Assembly: GCA_037355855.1 (NCBI GenBank)
Contig: CM074760.1
Coordinates: forward strand, 4,022,501-4,086,500
Direction of reading: 5' to 3'
DNA: 64,000 nt
Origin: Pseudo-nitzschia pungens
Taxonomy: Eukaryota > Bacillariophyta > Bacillariophyceae > Bacillariales > Bacillariaceae
Positions 19,367 to 28,889 of the stretch are shown in pieces; positions within the stretch are counted from its first letter, which is position 1, and every line of letters starts with the position of its first letter. The position numbers and the translations under genes are program-made. The notes beneath the pieces are model-generated. The model ran no database searches. It saw nothing but the letters and a program-made list of their open reading frames with translations, and was not told the origin of the DNA.

Positions 19367-22300
19367 ATGGTTGATACCATCCACACCGGACCCCGGATCA
19401 TCAACAGATTTGCGGACATCTGTGTGGAGGTATTGGACCACAAGGGAAGGGGGAGGATGCTCCGGGGCCTATTAGACTCTGGGTGCTCCAAATCCATCAT
19501 ACTACGGCAATTTGTCGACCGAAGTCAACTAACGAACCGAGACCAAAGATCTGTCACCTACAATACCTATGGGGGCAAGTTCAGAACCAGGTCTGCGGCT
19601 TCAGTGGGACTAAGGTTGATAGAATTTTCAAACTCCAAGACCATTAAATGGACCTTCCAAGTGGATGAATACCATCACCACGAGGAAGTACCCTATGACA
19701 TAATCATAGGATCCGACCTAATGGCACAACTGGGACTGGATATAAAATACAGCTCCCGAACAATCGAATGGCAGGGCGACTCCATCCCCATGAAGGGAAT
19801 GGGGGAGCTTACTGACCCGGACAAATGTGAGGCTGTATTCTTTGCCAACACACAAAGTCCAATCCTCCAACACGAGGAAGAAAGGCAAGCAAAGATCCTG
19901 GACGCCGACTACTCCAAAGTAGATATAGACTCCATGGTCAACGACCTGGAGATCACAGACGCGTCTAAGGAGGCCCTGAAGAAAACATTGAAGAAGTTCC
20001 CCACACTCTTTGGCGGAGGTCTGGGACTGCTCAAGAATATTGAACCGGTATCTATTGAACTCCAACCAGGGGTTAAACCGGTCAGGCAGAGGTACTATTC
20101 AGTACCCCATGCCTTTGAACAAGCACTCCGGAAGGAAATCAACAGGCTCTGTGACATTGGAGTCCTGGAGAAACTCCCCCATGATGATGACTCACCATGG
20201 GCATCCCCGACGTTCTGTCAACCAAAGAAGACAGGGGACATTCGCGTCCTAACTGACTTTCGGAAGATGAACGCAGCCATCCAACGAAAACCATTCCCAC
20301 TACCACGAATAGGGGAAACAATCCAAAGGCTACAAAAGTTCAAATCAGCTACGGCGCTGGACTTGTCCCAAGGATACTATACCACCCCCATCTGCAAGGA
20401 GAGCCAAAAGATTTGCTCTACCATTTTACCATGGGGAAAGTACACCTACAAGAGACTGGCAATGGGAATCGCATGCGCACCGGATATCTTCCAGTCCGTT
20501 ATGATGAACCTACTCGGTGACCTGGACTATGTCCTGGTCTATATTGATGATATTCTCATCATCCAGAGGGAAGGGGAATCCGAACAGGATCACCTCAACA
20601 AAATCGATACAGTCCTACAGAGACTGGACGATGCCGGCTTCCGAGCCAACCTCAGAAAATCCTTTTTCATGCAAAAAGAAGTGGAATATCTGGGATTTCT
20701 GTTAACAACAGAGGGCATTCAGCCCCAGCCGAAGAAGCTGGAGGCGATGAAGCGCCTCGAAGCCCCCAAGAATACCAAGCAACTCAAGATGTTTCTTGGA
20801 ATGGTAAATTTCTACCGGGACATGTGGAAGCGACGCTCCCACATCCTGGCCCCCCTCAACAAACTCGCAGGGAAAAAGGGAAAAATGAACTGGTACTGGG
20901 GCCCAGCAGAGCAGAAAGCTTTCATGGAGGCGAAACGGATGCTCGCAGACGAAGCAAAGCTTGCATTCCCAGACTTTACGAAACCATTTCATCTCTACTC
21001 AGACGCCAGCGACAGGCAACTGGGAGCAACTGTATGCCAAGATGGCAAGCCCCTTGGTTTCTACACCCGGAAGCTGAACTCGGCGCAGCTCAACTACACG
21101 GTTGGAGAGAAAGAACTCCTGGGCATAGTAGAAGGGCTAAAAGCGTTTGAAGGAATCCTAAGAGGACAAGATGTGATTATTCACACAGACCACCTTAACC
21201 TGCTCTATCAGCAGATGCCCACCCAAAGGATGGTCCGATGGAGACTCCTCATGGAGGAGTTCCACCCCGTAGTCAAGCACGTTGCTGGCAAAGACAACGA
21301 TGCAGCAGACGCACTGTCTCGCCTGGACATCACAGATGACCCAGCGGACACAGTGGAATGGCTACCACCAAATAAGCCCCTCACCTACGCGGATGAGGAA
21401 GAGCACCTCCGGCAACTCCTATTCCCGCTTGGAGAAGCACCGGAAGAGTTCCAGGGCAATAGTGCATTCCCACTTGCCCCGGACATGATTCAGTTCTACC
21501 AGCAAAAGGACACAGGAATCGTGAATGCTCTGGAAAAAGACAATCGACTGACCACCAAAATGGTGGAAGGTTACAACCTAGTCCACAAAGAAGGAAAGAT
21601 TCTGATTCCCGACAAACTCAAGGACAGAGTCATGGAATGGTACCATAGCATGTTGGTCCATCCCGGAGAAAAGAGAATGGAACAGAGCATTCGCTCAGTG
21701 TTCACCTGGAAAGGCCTACGAAAGGACGTCCAGGACCTCTGTAAGCACTGCCACACGTGTCAGATGTTCAAAAAGAGTGGCCGGAAGAAGTATGGACTAC
21801 TACCGGAGAAAGCAGTTGAGGTTACCAAATGGCAGAGGGTCAATGTTGACCTCTGGGGACCTGCAACTGTCCACAATAAAAATGGCAAAGACTACCACAT
21901 CCATGTTCTCACCATGGTGGACCCAGTGACCGGATGGTTTGAATTGGCCCATCTGAAGGACTCGCCAAATGCAGCAGAAACTCAACGATTGTTGGACAGT
22001 ACTTGGCTAGCACGATATCCGCGCCCAAAGGAAATTGGCTTTGACGGCGGGAGTGAGTTCAAAGCAGAGTTCCAGGAGCTCTGCGACAACATGGGGATGA
22101 AAAGAAAGCCCAGTGGCGCTTGGAACCCACAATCCAACTCAGTGCTGGAACGAATCCACCAGGTCCTGAAGGACTGCCTATTGTCCTTTAACCTGGAACA
22201 AAGAGATCTCCACGAGAAGGACCCTTTTGAGGAATTCACCACCAAGGCAGCGTACGCCATCAGAAGTGCCATTCACACCACCCTGGGATATTCCCCAGCG

Positions 22301-22648
22301 CAACTGGTGTTTGGAAGGGACATGTTTATGCCTGTGAATTTCCCAGTGGATTGGGAAGCAATCCAAGCAAGGAAACAAAAGAGTATCCACAAGAGTAACA
22401 CCCGGGAGAATCAGAAGAGGATTCCCCATGTCTACAAGGAAGGAGACTATGTCACCCTGGAAAGGAAGGGCATTGTTCCGAAATTATCCTTCCCACGACA
22501 AGGACCTTACAAGGTGATCAAGGCCCATAACAATGGAACTGTAACTATTGAAACTGCTCCCTTTGTAACCGATCGGGTTAACATTAGGAGAGTGCACCCC
22601 TATTATTGCAGGGATCCTATTAATAATAATAATAATATACGTAGTTAA
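19367..22648 (+). CDS. pol: Gypsy Pol: protease, RT, RNase H, integrase; last codons altered by LINE insertion
   Basis: 1093 aa. Domains in order: aspartic protease (LLDSGCS, D37), RT with LDLSQGYY and YIDD (~391-394), RNase H (LYSDASDRQLGA, IIHTDHLNLLY, NDAADALSR), integrase zinc finger (YHSMLVHPGEKRM, then CKHCHTC) and a DDE core (VDLWGP ~827, FDGGSE ~891, VLERIH ~926), then a C-terminal GDYVTLERKG/GPYKVIKAHNNGT DNA-binding-type tail. The original frame continued after RDPI with K-S-stop (stop at 25526-25528 beyond the LINE). The insertion changes only the last residues to NNNNNIRS, so the protein may still be active, but the transcript must cross 2.9 kb of LINE to reach the 3' LTR. Confidence 0.92.
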   Translation: MVDTIHTGPRIINRFADICVEVLDHKGRGRMLRGLLDSGCSKSIILRQFVDRSQLTNRDQRSVTYNTYGGKFRTRSAASVGLRLIEFSNSKTIKWTFQVDEYHHHEEVPYDIIIGSDLMAQLGLDIKYSSRTIEWQGDSIPMKGMGELTDPDKCEAVFFANTQSPILQHEEERQAKILDADYSKVDIDSMVNDLEITDASKEALKKTLKKFPTLFGGGLGLLKNIEPVSIELQPGVKPVRQRYYSVPHAFEQALRKEINRLCDIGVLEKLPHDDDSPWASPTFCQPKKTGDIRVLTDFRKMNAAIQRKPFPLPRIGETIQRLQKFKSATALDLSQGYYTTPICKESQKICSTILPWGKYTYKRLAMGIACAPDIFQSVMMNLLGDLDYVLVYIDDILIIQREGESEQDHLNKIDTVLQRLDDAGFRANLRKSFFMQKEVEYLGFLLTTEGIQPQPKKLEAMKRLEAPKNTKQLKMFLGMVNFYRDMWKRRSHILAPLNKLAGKKGKMNWYWGPAEQKAFMEAKRMLADEAKLAFPDFTKPFHLYSDASDRQLGATVCQDGKPLGFYTRKLNSAQLNYTVGEKELLGIVEGLKAFEGILRGQDVIIHTDHLNLLYQQMPTQRMVRWRLLMEEFHPVVKHVAGKDNDAADALSRLDITDDPADTVEWLPPNKPLTYADEEEHLRQLLFPLGEAPEEFQGNSAFPLAPDMIQFYQQKDTGIVNALEKDNRLTTKMVEGYNLVHKEGKILIPDKLKDRVMEWYHSMLVHPGEKRMEQSIRSVFTWKGLRKDVQDLCKHCHTCQMFKKSGRKKYGLLPEKAVEVTKWQRVNVDLWGPATVHNKNGKDYHIHVLTMVDPVTGWFELAHLKDSPNAAETQRLLDSTWLARYPRPKEIGFDGGSEFKAEFQELCDNMGMKRKPSGAWNPQSNSVLERIHQVLKDCLLSFNLEQRDLHEKDPFEEFTTKAAYAIRSAIHTTLGYSPAQLVFGRDMFMPVNFPVDWEAIQARKQKSIHKSNTRENQKRIPHVYKEGDYVTLERKGIVPKLSFPRQGPYKVIKAHNNGTVTIETAPFVTDRVNIRRVHPYYCRDPINNNNNIRS

Positions 22649-22926
22649 ATAACTTTAATCACCAAAGGTGAAACTAAATTACTCAGTCTGTAACCAGACT
22701 TTAACGTCGCCTCCATCAAAGAGTCAGGACCCCAAGTGGTAGAACGACAAATTTTCAAACAAACCTTGAACATCAAGCAGGGAAAAAGGACAAACAAGTC
22801 CCACAAAATAGGGACTTGAGAGAAAGTGAAATGGGAATGAAGATATTGGGATAGGATCCAGTATCAAAAGGGATGGGACAGGATAAGAAGCAGGAACAGA
22901 AGACAAAACCAAGGTACAAAGTGTAA

Positions 22927-24351
22927 TCAACCCTGAGGTCCAGTAAGCCAGGCTCTGAGAAGAGCAGCCTCTTGTTGGTATGGCTGCACTGGTGGAACAG
23001 GCGCTGCATATTGCTTCCTTGCAAGGTGGATGGTTGCAAGCCACTGCCGCTTGGCAGTCAGGGTGTAACCTTGTAGGACGTGGAAAGGGGTTTGTAACAG
23101 GGAGTGTGACTGGGGAAGTGCACCAGCTGCACCAATGGCCAATTCTGAAGTGATGGAAGCATCAAGAGATTGGTGTTGTTCAGCATCAAGGGTACCCCCA
23201 GGACCATGGAGTCGTTCATTCCGATAAGTCCAAAGATCCCAGGAGGTAAGAAAGAACTGATGGATGACAGCTGTAGCCCAACGTTTGGGAGAGCGCTTGC
23301 TTCCAATGTGGGAGTAGTAGTCAGCCTGAATTTGGTACCAGCGAGGAGACCACCTACCAAGAAGCCAGTTGTGCCAACCAATAGTCCTCTGTGCCCTGAC
23401 AGCAGAAGCAATTGCAAGTGAGTAGGATGATGGATAAATTCTCTGGCCCTTCCGAACTCTGGTGAGAAGATCCACAATGGCAACAACCAATGATGGATCA
23501 GTTTGTTCATCTTCAAGCCTCTTCTGCAGTGGTCCCTTGAAAGCTGACACACTGTGCTGTACTGCCCCAGTGTCCTTGCAGGAGAGCACATGAGAGACCT
23601 TCTCGTTGTCTGCATCACACAATGGGCACCGGGAGTGATCCTGATACTGGTAGTGAAGTAGTTGGTTGCCAACACCAATGCATCCAGAAGCAAATTTGAC
23701 AAACCACCTTTGCATGCCAGGAGGTAATCGCTTGAAGGCAGACAGATGGGCACACCAATGGATGGAACTCAAAACAGGTTGTGGAATGGGAATATCATGG
23801 TGGGTCTGCCAGTATTTAAGAAGAGGAGGACCAGAAATGGCAACATGCAGAGCATTCTGATCAAACCTTGAACACTTGCATCCATTGAGAGAAAATGCCC
23901 AAGGCTCAAACACAAGTCTGGGATAGTGATGGGCCGAAGCTCTATGAACAGAGAGAAAGGCCTTTGCCATGCTGTCAACCTGATGATTGCGAAGGGCCCA
24001 CCAATCAAGAAAGATTCCAGCTTGATGGCCCTGAACCCACTGAAAGTGCACAGAGATTGGCAGGGCAGAAATCATGTTTCTGATGACATAAACATAATCA
24101 AAAGACTTCTGGGAAATAACCAAAGGCCAAGATCCCTGAGCCTGTTTGAGAGCTGTGTCACCATCCAGAGCAATAGTGATAGAGCCAGAAGCAATATCAA
24201 AAAGATTCACCAGAGCAGTGCAACAGGTGAGAACTCCAATGATACCCGCCAGTTCACTCCTGTAGGATGACTGATCCTCAGGAGATCCACTGACAAAATT
24301 ACAGCCAGTGAGGAACAATGAAGCAGTCTTGGTGGAGGTATTGGGTGACAA
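22927..24351 (-). pseudogene. LINE ORF2 fragment: RNase H and C-terminal zinc finger
   Basis: A 474-aa open frame, truncated at its N-terminus. It has RNase H residues E in SSYRSELAGIIGVL, D in IALDGDTALKQAQ and D in RNHQVDSMAKAF. The first RNase H aspartate (VCDGSFD) is instead in the inverted segment at 24.9 kb. A C-x2-C-x8-H-x3-C finger (CPLCDADNEKVSHVLSC) follows, then a basic C-terminal region. It corresponds nearly residue for residue to 57296-58687 of the giant LINE. It is a fragment, not a gene. Confidence 0.85.
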
Positions 24352-24386
24352 AATGAAAGCAGAAGTTCCTCTGAGAAGGTCAGATG

Positions 24387-25000
24387 TCCTCCATCTTGGC
24401 CTCCAGCAGCAAAGCGCTTATGGACTAAGGCACTTCAGACCTGTTTTCTTCCCCCTTGTCCACTCCCTGCAGCCAGGGCACTGGCTCCTTCTTTTCATCT
24501 TGGGCATTGGCTCTCTCCCCAGACAGCTTCTCTCTGGCCTTGGTTTTTGTCTCCATCTACCAACAGAATATTCTTCAAAACTTCTACTGGCTGGATTGTT
24601 AGCACCTCCCAGGGCAGGGGCAGATACAGGGTCACTTCTGAACTCATTTCTGACAAACCAGCCTGTGCTGATGTGCTTGTCTGCCCTGTTATTTGCGGAC
24701 AAGTTGTACGCGTGGTTGGGTCCTCAGCCTTTGTCTCCGAACCTCCTGACATGGATCCTCTGGTGTACAATCCTTTTGATTCTCTTCCAGACTCCCCTGC
24801 AGATGCCTTTGATGCACTCTGTGCGTCTCCAAGAGTACTTCTCCACAAATATTCCCTACCACAGGCTGGCTGTCAGCACCTTGTTGATGCTATCCAGAGT
24901 GGTACTGCCAGTGCTGTATGTGATGGTTCATTTGATCCTGACCTTCTCAGAGGAACTTCTGCTTTCATTTTGTCACCCAATACCTCCACCAAGACTGCTA
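24387..25000 (+). other. Inverted segment within the truncated LINE
   Basis: Plus-strand ORF2 sequence (STNRIFFKTSTGWIVSTSQ through DPDLLRGTSAFILSPNTSTKTA) sits between two minus-strand ORF2 segments. The last ~60 bp (24941-25000) are also present on the minus strand at 24386-24327, so the inverted segment ends in a duplicated inverted repeat. GATGTCCT microhomology occurs at both junctions. Confidence 0.85.
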
Positions 25001-25546
25001 GGACATCTCGGCCAGTCAAGATGATCCCTCAAGTGATTGGAGGAGGTCAGCTGGAAAGCCATGGGAGAGAGTCTTTTTCCATCTGGAGTACAAATGTCAG
25101 CAAGGGAAATAGCCTTGAGGGACATGCGCATGTGATTCAAGAGGGACAAGTCAGCACCTCTGAAGCCAGAGTTGACAAAGGCTTGCATGAGATAACAGTC
25201 ATTGGAACGTAACAGAGGAAGATCTGGGAAGTCTTCAAACAAGCTCACAGGGTGAACAGAGAAAAACTTCCACACATGTTTGTACCAGCAAGGAGTGACG
25301 TAGGAAGCAAAAGGATGATATGGTGTGACACCAAGATGGAGAGGAATGCCAAGTTTGAGCCGTAGAGACTCAGCAGTTAGCCTGAGAATCCGACCAGTTT
25401 GGGAGGACCTGACTGATTCCTGAAAGAGGGTGGCAATATGACTGAACTCTTGGAGGAGGTAGGGATGAATGAAACCAAAGCCTTGATAGAGGGAAGGACC
25501 ATATTGCAGGGATCCTATTAAATCGTAACAGTACCATGGAGGAGTA

Positions 25547-25735
25547 TGCCGTGCACCAAAATACAGTCACGAGTACACACGGGACTGAATTAAGGATAAG
25601 GATAAAAACAATCGGCGAGTCGATAGAATCGCTGATTCGGAAGGCTCTTAGAACTGTAGCAAATAGACTAACCAATAGAGCTCACAATTTGCATATCACT
25701 ACTATTCTAATCACTAGTAGACCCGGGGTATGGCA
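25547..25735 (+). repeat. Gypsy 3' LTR
   Basis: 189 bp, same ends and sequence as the 5' LTR. It is preceded by a purine-rich tract (CCATGGAGGAGTA) and followed by the GGACC duplication. Confidence 0.93.
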
Positions 25736-26352
25736 GGACCATAAGCGAAAACACTTATGGTCCAGCAGGGAAATGGACTTGAAAACAGATGACAGCTGGA
25801 ATTTCTTGTAGAAATATTCCTACAGTGGAAGGGGCTGTTCGCGAACTTCGACTTGAAAAGACTTATGAGGACTCAGCAAGGAACTTCGAAGAATGTAGAA
25901 CATTAGAACATTAAGTGAGAATCACTTAAGCAGCTTGGAAACAGTGTAGAACATTAAGTATAAGATATACTTAAGGGCCTTGGAATGGAGCTGGGAAACA
26001 GATCGAAGCAATAGACATGTACGTTCGGTTTTGCTGTACGGTAGAATCTGTACTGGAAGTGCTGTAGAAAATTATGTGTCGGTTTTGGTGCTGCTGCTGC
26101 TGCTGCTGTTGCCGAATCCGATCGACGACGGCAATGGTGAATAGGCACCAAAGCAGCCAAAACAAAGCAGCAAGCAACTGAACTGATAGCAGAAACGAAG
26201 AGCGGAGGTCTTGGTTAATACATGTAGGTCCTGGTATTGTGATTGGGGGTGTAAAAGGGAGCGAGATATCGCATGGTAAATGTGTGTAGAAATCTACGTA
26301 TTTTTAATACTGGAACATTGGAACGTCGGACAAAATGCGCTTCGCGCAAATT

Positions 26353-27744
26353 GTATCTCTATGAATGGGGACATACTATCCCTGCTACAAGTGAACGCTT
26401 AGGCTGAAATAATGGAAGTGCAACAGCGTTGCGCAGACCAGAAGATTACAAACAGAAACAGTATCAAAGTTGATACAAGACAGGCAGCTACGCTACTAGC
26501 GCATGGTGTATTCATCGCGCAGAACTAGCACCTCGCGCAGAACTAGCAGTGCCTTCAGATGATGCTGATTGCCACGAGTTACTCTATGGATGACGCTGAT
26601 TGCCACAACCGATTGAATGTATTGATCAGGGACTATTCAGTCCAGAGACCAGCATCGACACTGCTTAAAGCAAGAGAACGCTGACTAGCATGGTGTTCAA
26701 CACAACGACTATTTGATACTATGAATACAGAACTGCTGTTCCGGGGACAACAACCACCAAATGAACCGGTTGTCCCATTACAGGAGCAACATAGTTTTTT
26801 TGAATAGATGATCTACGAATCAGGAGCTGCTGTTTTAACGACAATATTACAGGACGAGCAGCATGATTTGGATTGATGACAACACGTTAAACAATGAGAA
26901 GTGACAAGCAATCCCATGCAGACTATTGGAATAGTGCTGTTCCAGGGATGACAGCTTGCTCATGATCGAACTAATGAACGAGTTGCAGGAGCAGCGCATT
27001 TTTGGACCTACAAAGAGCAGCATTGCATCTTGGATCTACAATAACAATTGGAGAAGCGTTCCTATGAACACCATGTGGAACAGTGGCAGTTATACTGTTC
27101 CGGGGACAGCTTGCTCACAATTATGATGTCCAACGACAACATGAGTTGTACATAGACAGCAACCACTGAAAGGGACCGGTGTGGTCCAACTGGAAGAAAC
27201 AAATTAAAATAGGCTAATGGTCTTGGAATGTGCTAGGATAAGATTTGGTGTGTGGGGCAAAAGGCCCTAGCAGCCGGACAGTCTTTGAAAGCATGGAGGG
27301 CAAAAGGTTCTAAATGCTGGAACGATGTCCACAAACGCCCCATTTTTTTTCTTTTTACTATTAGCCGGGCCTCTGTTGTACGTTCAAAGAAACAAGATAT
27401 TGGAAGCTGCAATATTTGATGCAGTTTGCTCTCTGACAAGCAGCGCGGTTATAAGGTGATCTATTGTATGATCCATGCAAGTACCAAGTCTATTTGATTG
27501 TGACCATTGGTTCGATCCGGAGATCTTTATTCCGGGGACACGGACATGGACATGAAGCAAGAGTTGCTTTGTATTACGAAGTACTTGAAGTATTTGGCTT
27601 GGATTGGTATCTTGTATTACTGTGGTTCTACATGGAGCTATGTACGACATTTGAGTACTGGCATGAATCACGGGGACTATGAAGATATTTCACCTTGATA
27701 TTATACGGTACTAACCGTCGGGGTATGGTCATTGTGTACAACAT
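26353..27744. repeat. GGGGACA-hairpin repeat field, right part
   Basis: This continues the field broken at 15611, starting with the right copy of the 22-bp duplication (26353-26374). GGGGACA words occur at 26367, 26754, 27103 and 27533. The one at 26754 forms a clear hairpin, GGGACAAC with GTTGTCCC, about 24 nt later. ORFs at 27.2-27.7 kb are short and without recognisable content. Confidence 0.55.
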
Positions 27745-28215
27745 GTACTAATACCAGATACCCAGCCCCTGCAGTTGACAAGCAAGTGAGTTCAGCAAGC
27801 GCATTGGTCAAGTACAGTACTACAGTGTACAGCGCATACGCTACAGTACTGGTGCTACAGGTGTCAGTAAAAAGTATGGTCAGTACATTGAATTAAGTAT
27901 TGGACCTATGTACCCTGACCCTTTACTGGTGACATACGAATCAGCGATATAGAACAATTATTCGGAGCTCCATCCAAAAGCTCTCACTCTTTGGAATTCA
28001 GTCAGTTTTAAAAGCCTATAGAACAACACATCATGCATGGCATCAATACTTGACATCTCTAACGTACCTCTAGAGTGGTACTAGCTAGTGTGCTCATGGT
28101 ATATGCAAGAGTGTTTGAACTGTATCCTCTGTCGTCTCACTATTTGCCAGCACTCTGTGCTGTACTGTTGTTATTGCTATTGCTGCTCTCCTATTGCCGA
28201 CGGACAAATATCTTA
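27745..28215 (-). repeat. Right arm of long imperfect terminal inverted repeat
   Basis: Imperfect reverse complement of 11760-12168. The best-conserved stretch is GTCTCACTATTTGCCAG (around 28132-28150), plus CCTCTAGAG near 28070 and ACCAGATACCC at the inner edge. Confidence 0.7.
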
Positions 28216-28889
28216 ACAACAATTTGAATTGCTTGAAAATTGATCTGAAGTTCAAAAATATGATGTGCTAAAAGCTACAGTATTTTGGACCTGAGGTAAA
28301 CCTTCGTAAATCAACCATGTTCCTGTTCTTTTCTCGACTAACCTTACCATACGTAAGGTTACCGTACCGGTACGCACCGGTTCAAGTACAAGTAATTACG
28401 TACCGTACTGGTAGCGTTTTTGTTTGATTGAGACTTTTGATTGAGAATAATTATTTTTTCAACTCAACTAGCTGATTCGCTACAAATGACGTCTGTTCTT
28501 TGTAAGGCAGATAGAGGAGTATTTGCATGTTATGAAAACAGTCAGAACCTTCCAAACAGGCTACGAAATTCAAAACAAGACAATGATGTATGTGCTGTAA
28601 TTTAAGCCTTAACTACGCACCTATATCAAACAAAGAAACTACAGAGCCTTACGAAGGACGGACTAACAATCCTCACAAACGAGGAGCGCCTCACTCAGCT
28701 TTTTCATGGATGACAATATCGTACTCTACTGTAAAAAAAAATAATAATAGTAATCGTTGGATAACGAGAACAACACGAAGCTACTTCACGGTGCCTTCCG
28801 TCTCTTGTCACATCACCGCTACAAAGTGTTGTCGAACCTTGATCGACCCACCCAGCTCCAGCGAGTGCCGAAAATAATAGCGTAGGTAC
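28216..28889. other. Intergenic, upstream of ABC transporter
   Basis: Non-coding, rich in TACCGGTACG-type palindromic words near 28360-28420. A promoter for the downstream gene presumably lies here, but no specific element is identifiable. Confidence 0.4.

Larger units (their letters stand above)
22623..25502 (-). mobile_element. 5'-truncated LINE copy inserted in Gypsy pol, with internal inversion
   Basis: Flanked by the 18-bp duplication ATTGCAGGGATCCTATTA (22605-22622 and 25503-25520). The 3' tail lies at left, then a 3' UTR (22623-22926), RNase H and C-terminal coding sequence on minus (24386-22927), a segment in the opposite orientation (24387-25000), and part of the RT C-terminal region on minus (25502-25001). 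It is a close relative of the giant LINE at 39-59 kb; its 5' truncation corresponds to about position 52968 of that copy. Confidence 0.9.
17034..25735 (+). mobile_element. Young Gypsy LTR retrotransposon, interrupted by a LINE
   Basis: LTRs at 17034-17222 and 25547-25735 (189 bp, TGCC...GGCA) look identical by eye. They are flanked by the 5-bp duplication GGACC (17029-17033 and 25736-25740). Internal order is leader, gag, pol, then a purine-rich CCATGGAGGAGTA just before the 3' LTR. A truncated LINE occupies 22623-25502; without it and one copy of its duplication the element is about 5.8 kb. LTR identity indicates recent insertion, and it lies inside the LINE derivative's tandem repeats. Confidence 0.93.
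15612..26352 (-). mobile_element. ~2.0-kb non-autonomous LINE derivative, split by Gypsy
   Basis: Flanked by a 22-bp duplication. Its left (3') end has the LINE tail and 3' hairpins (15612 to about 15830). Its right (5') end, read on the minus strand from 26352, matches the start of the giant LINE at 39334 (TTTTGTCCGACGTTCCRATG, then CGTAGATTTCTACACA). In between are ~150-bp tandem repeats and AAGTGTTTTC/CTGTTTTCAAG words like those of the giant LINE's 5' region, and no ORF. Subtracting the Gypsy insertion (17034-25740) leaves about 2034 bp. It therefore has both LINE ends without ORFs and would need proteins supplied in trans. Confidence 0.75.
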
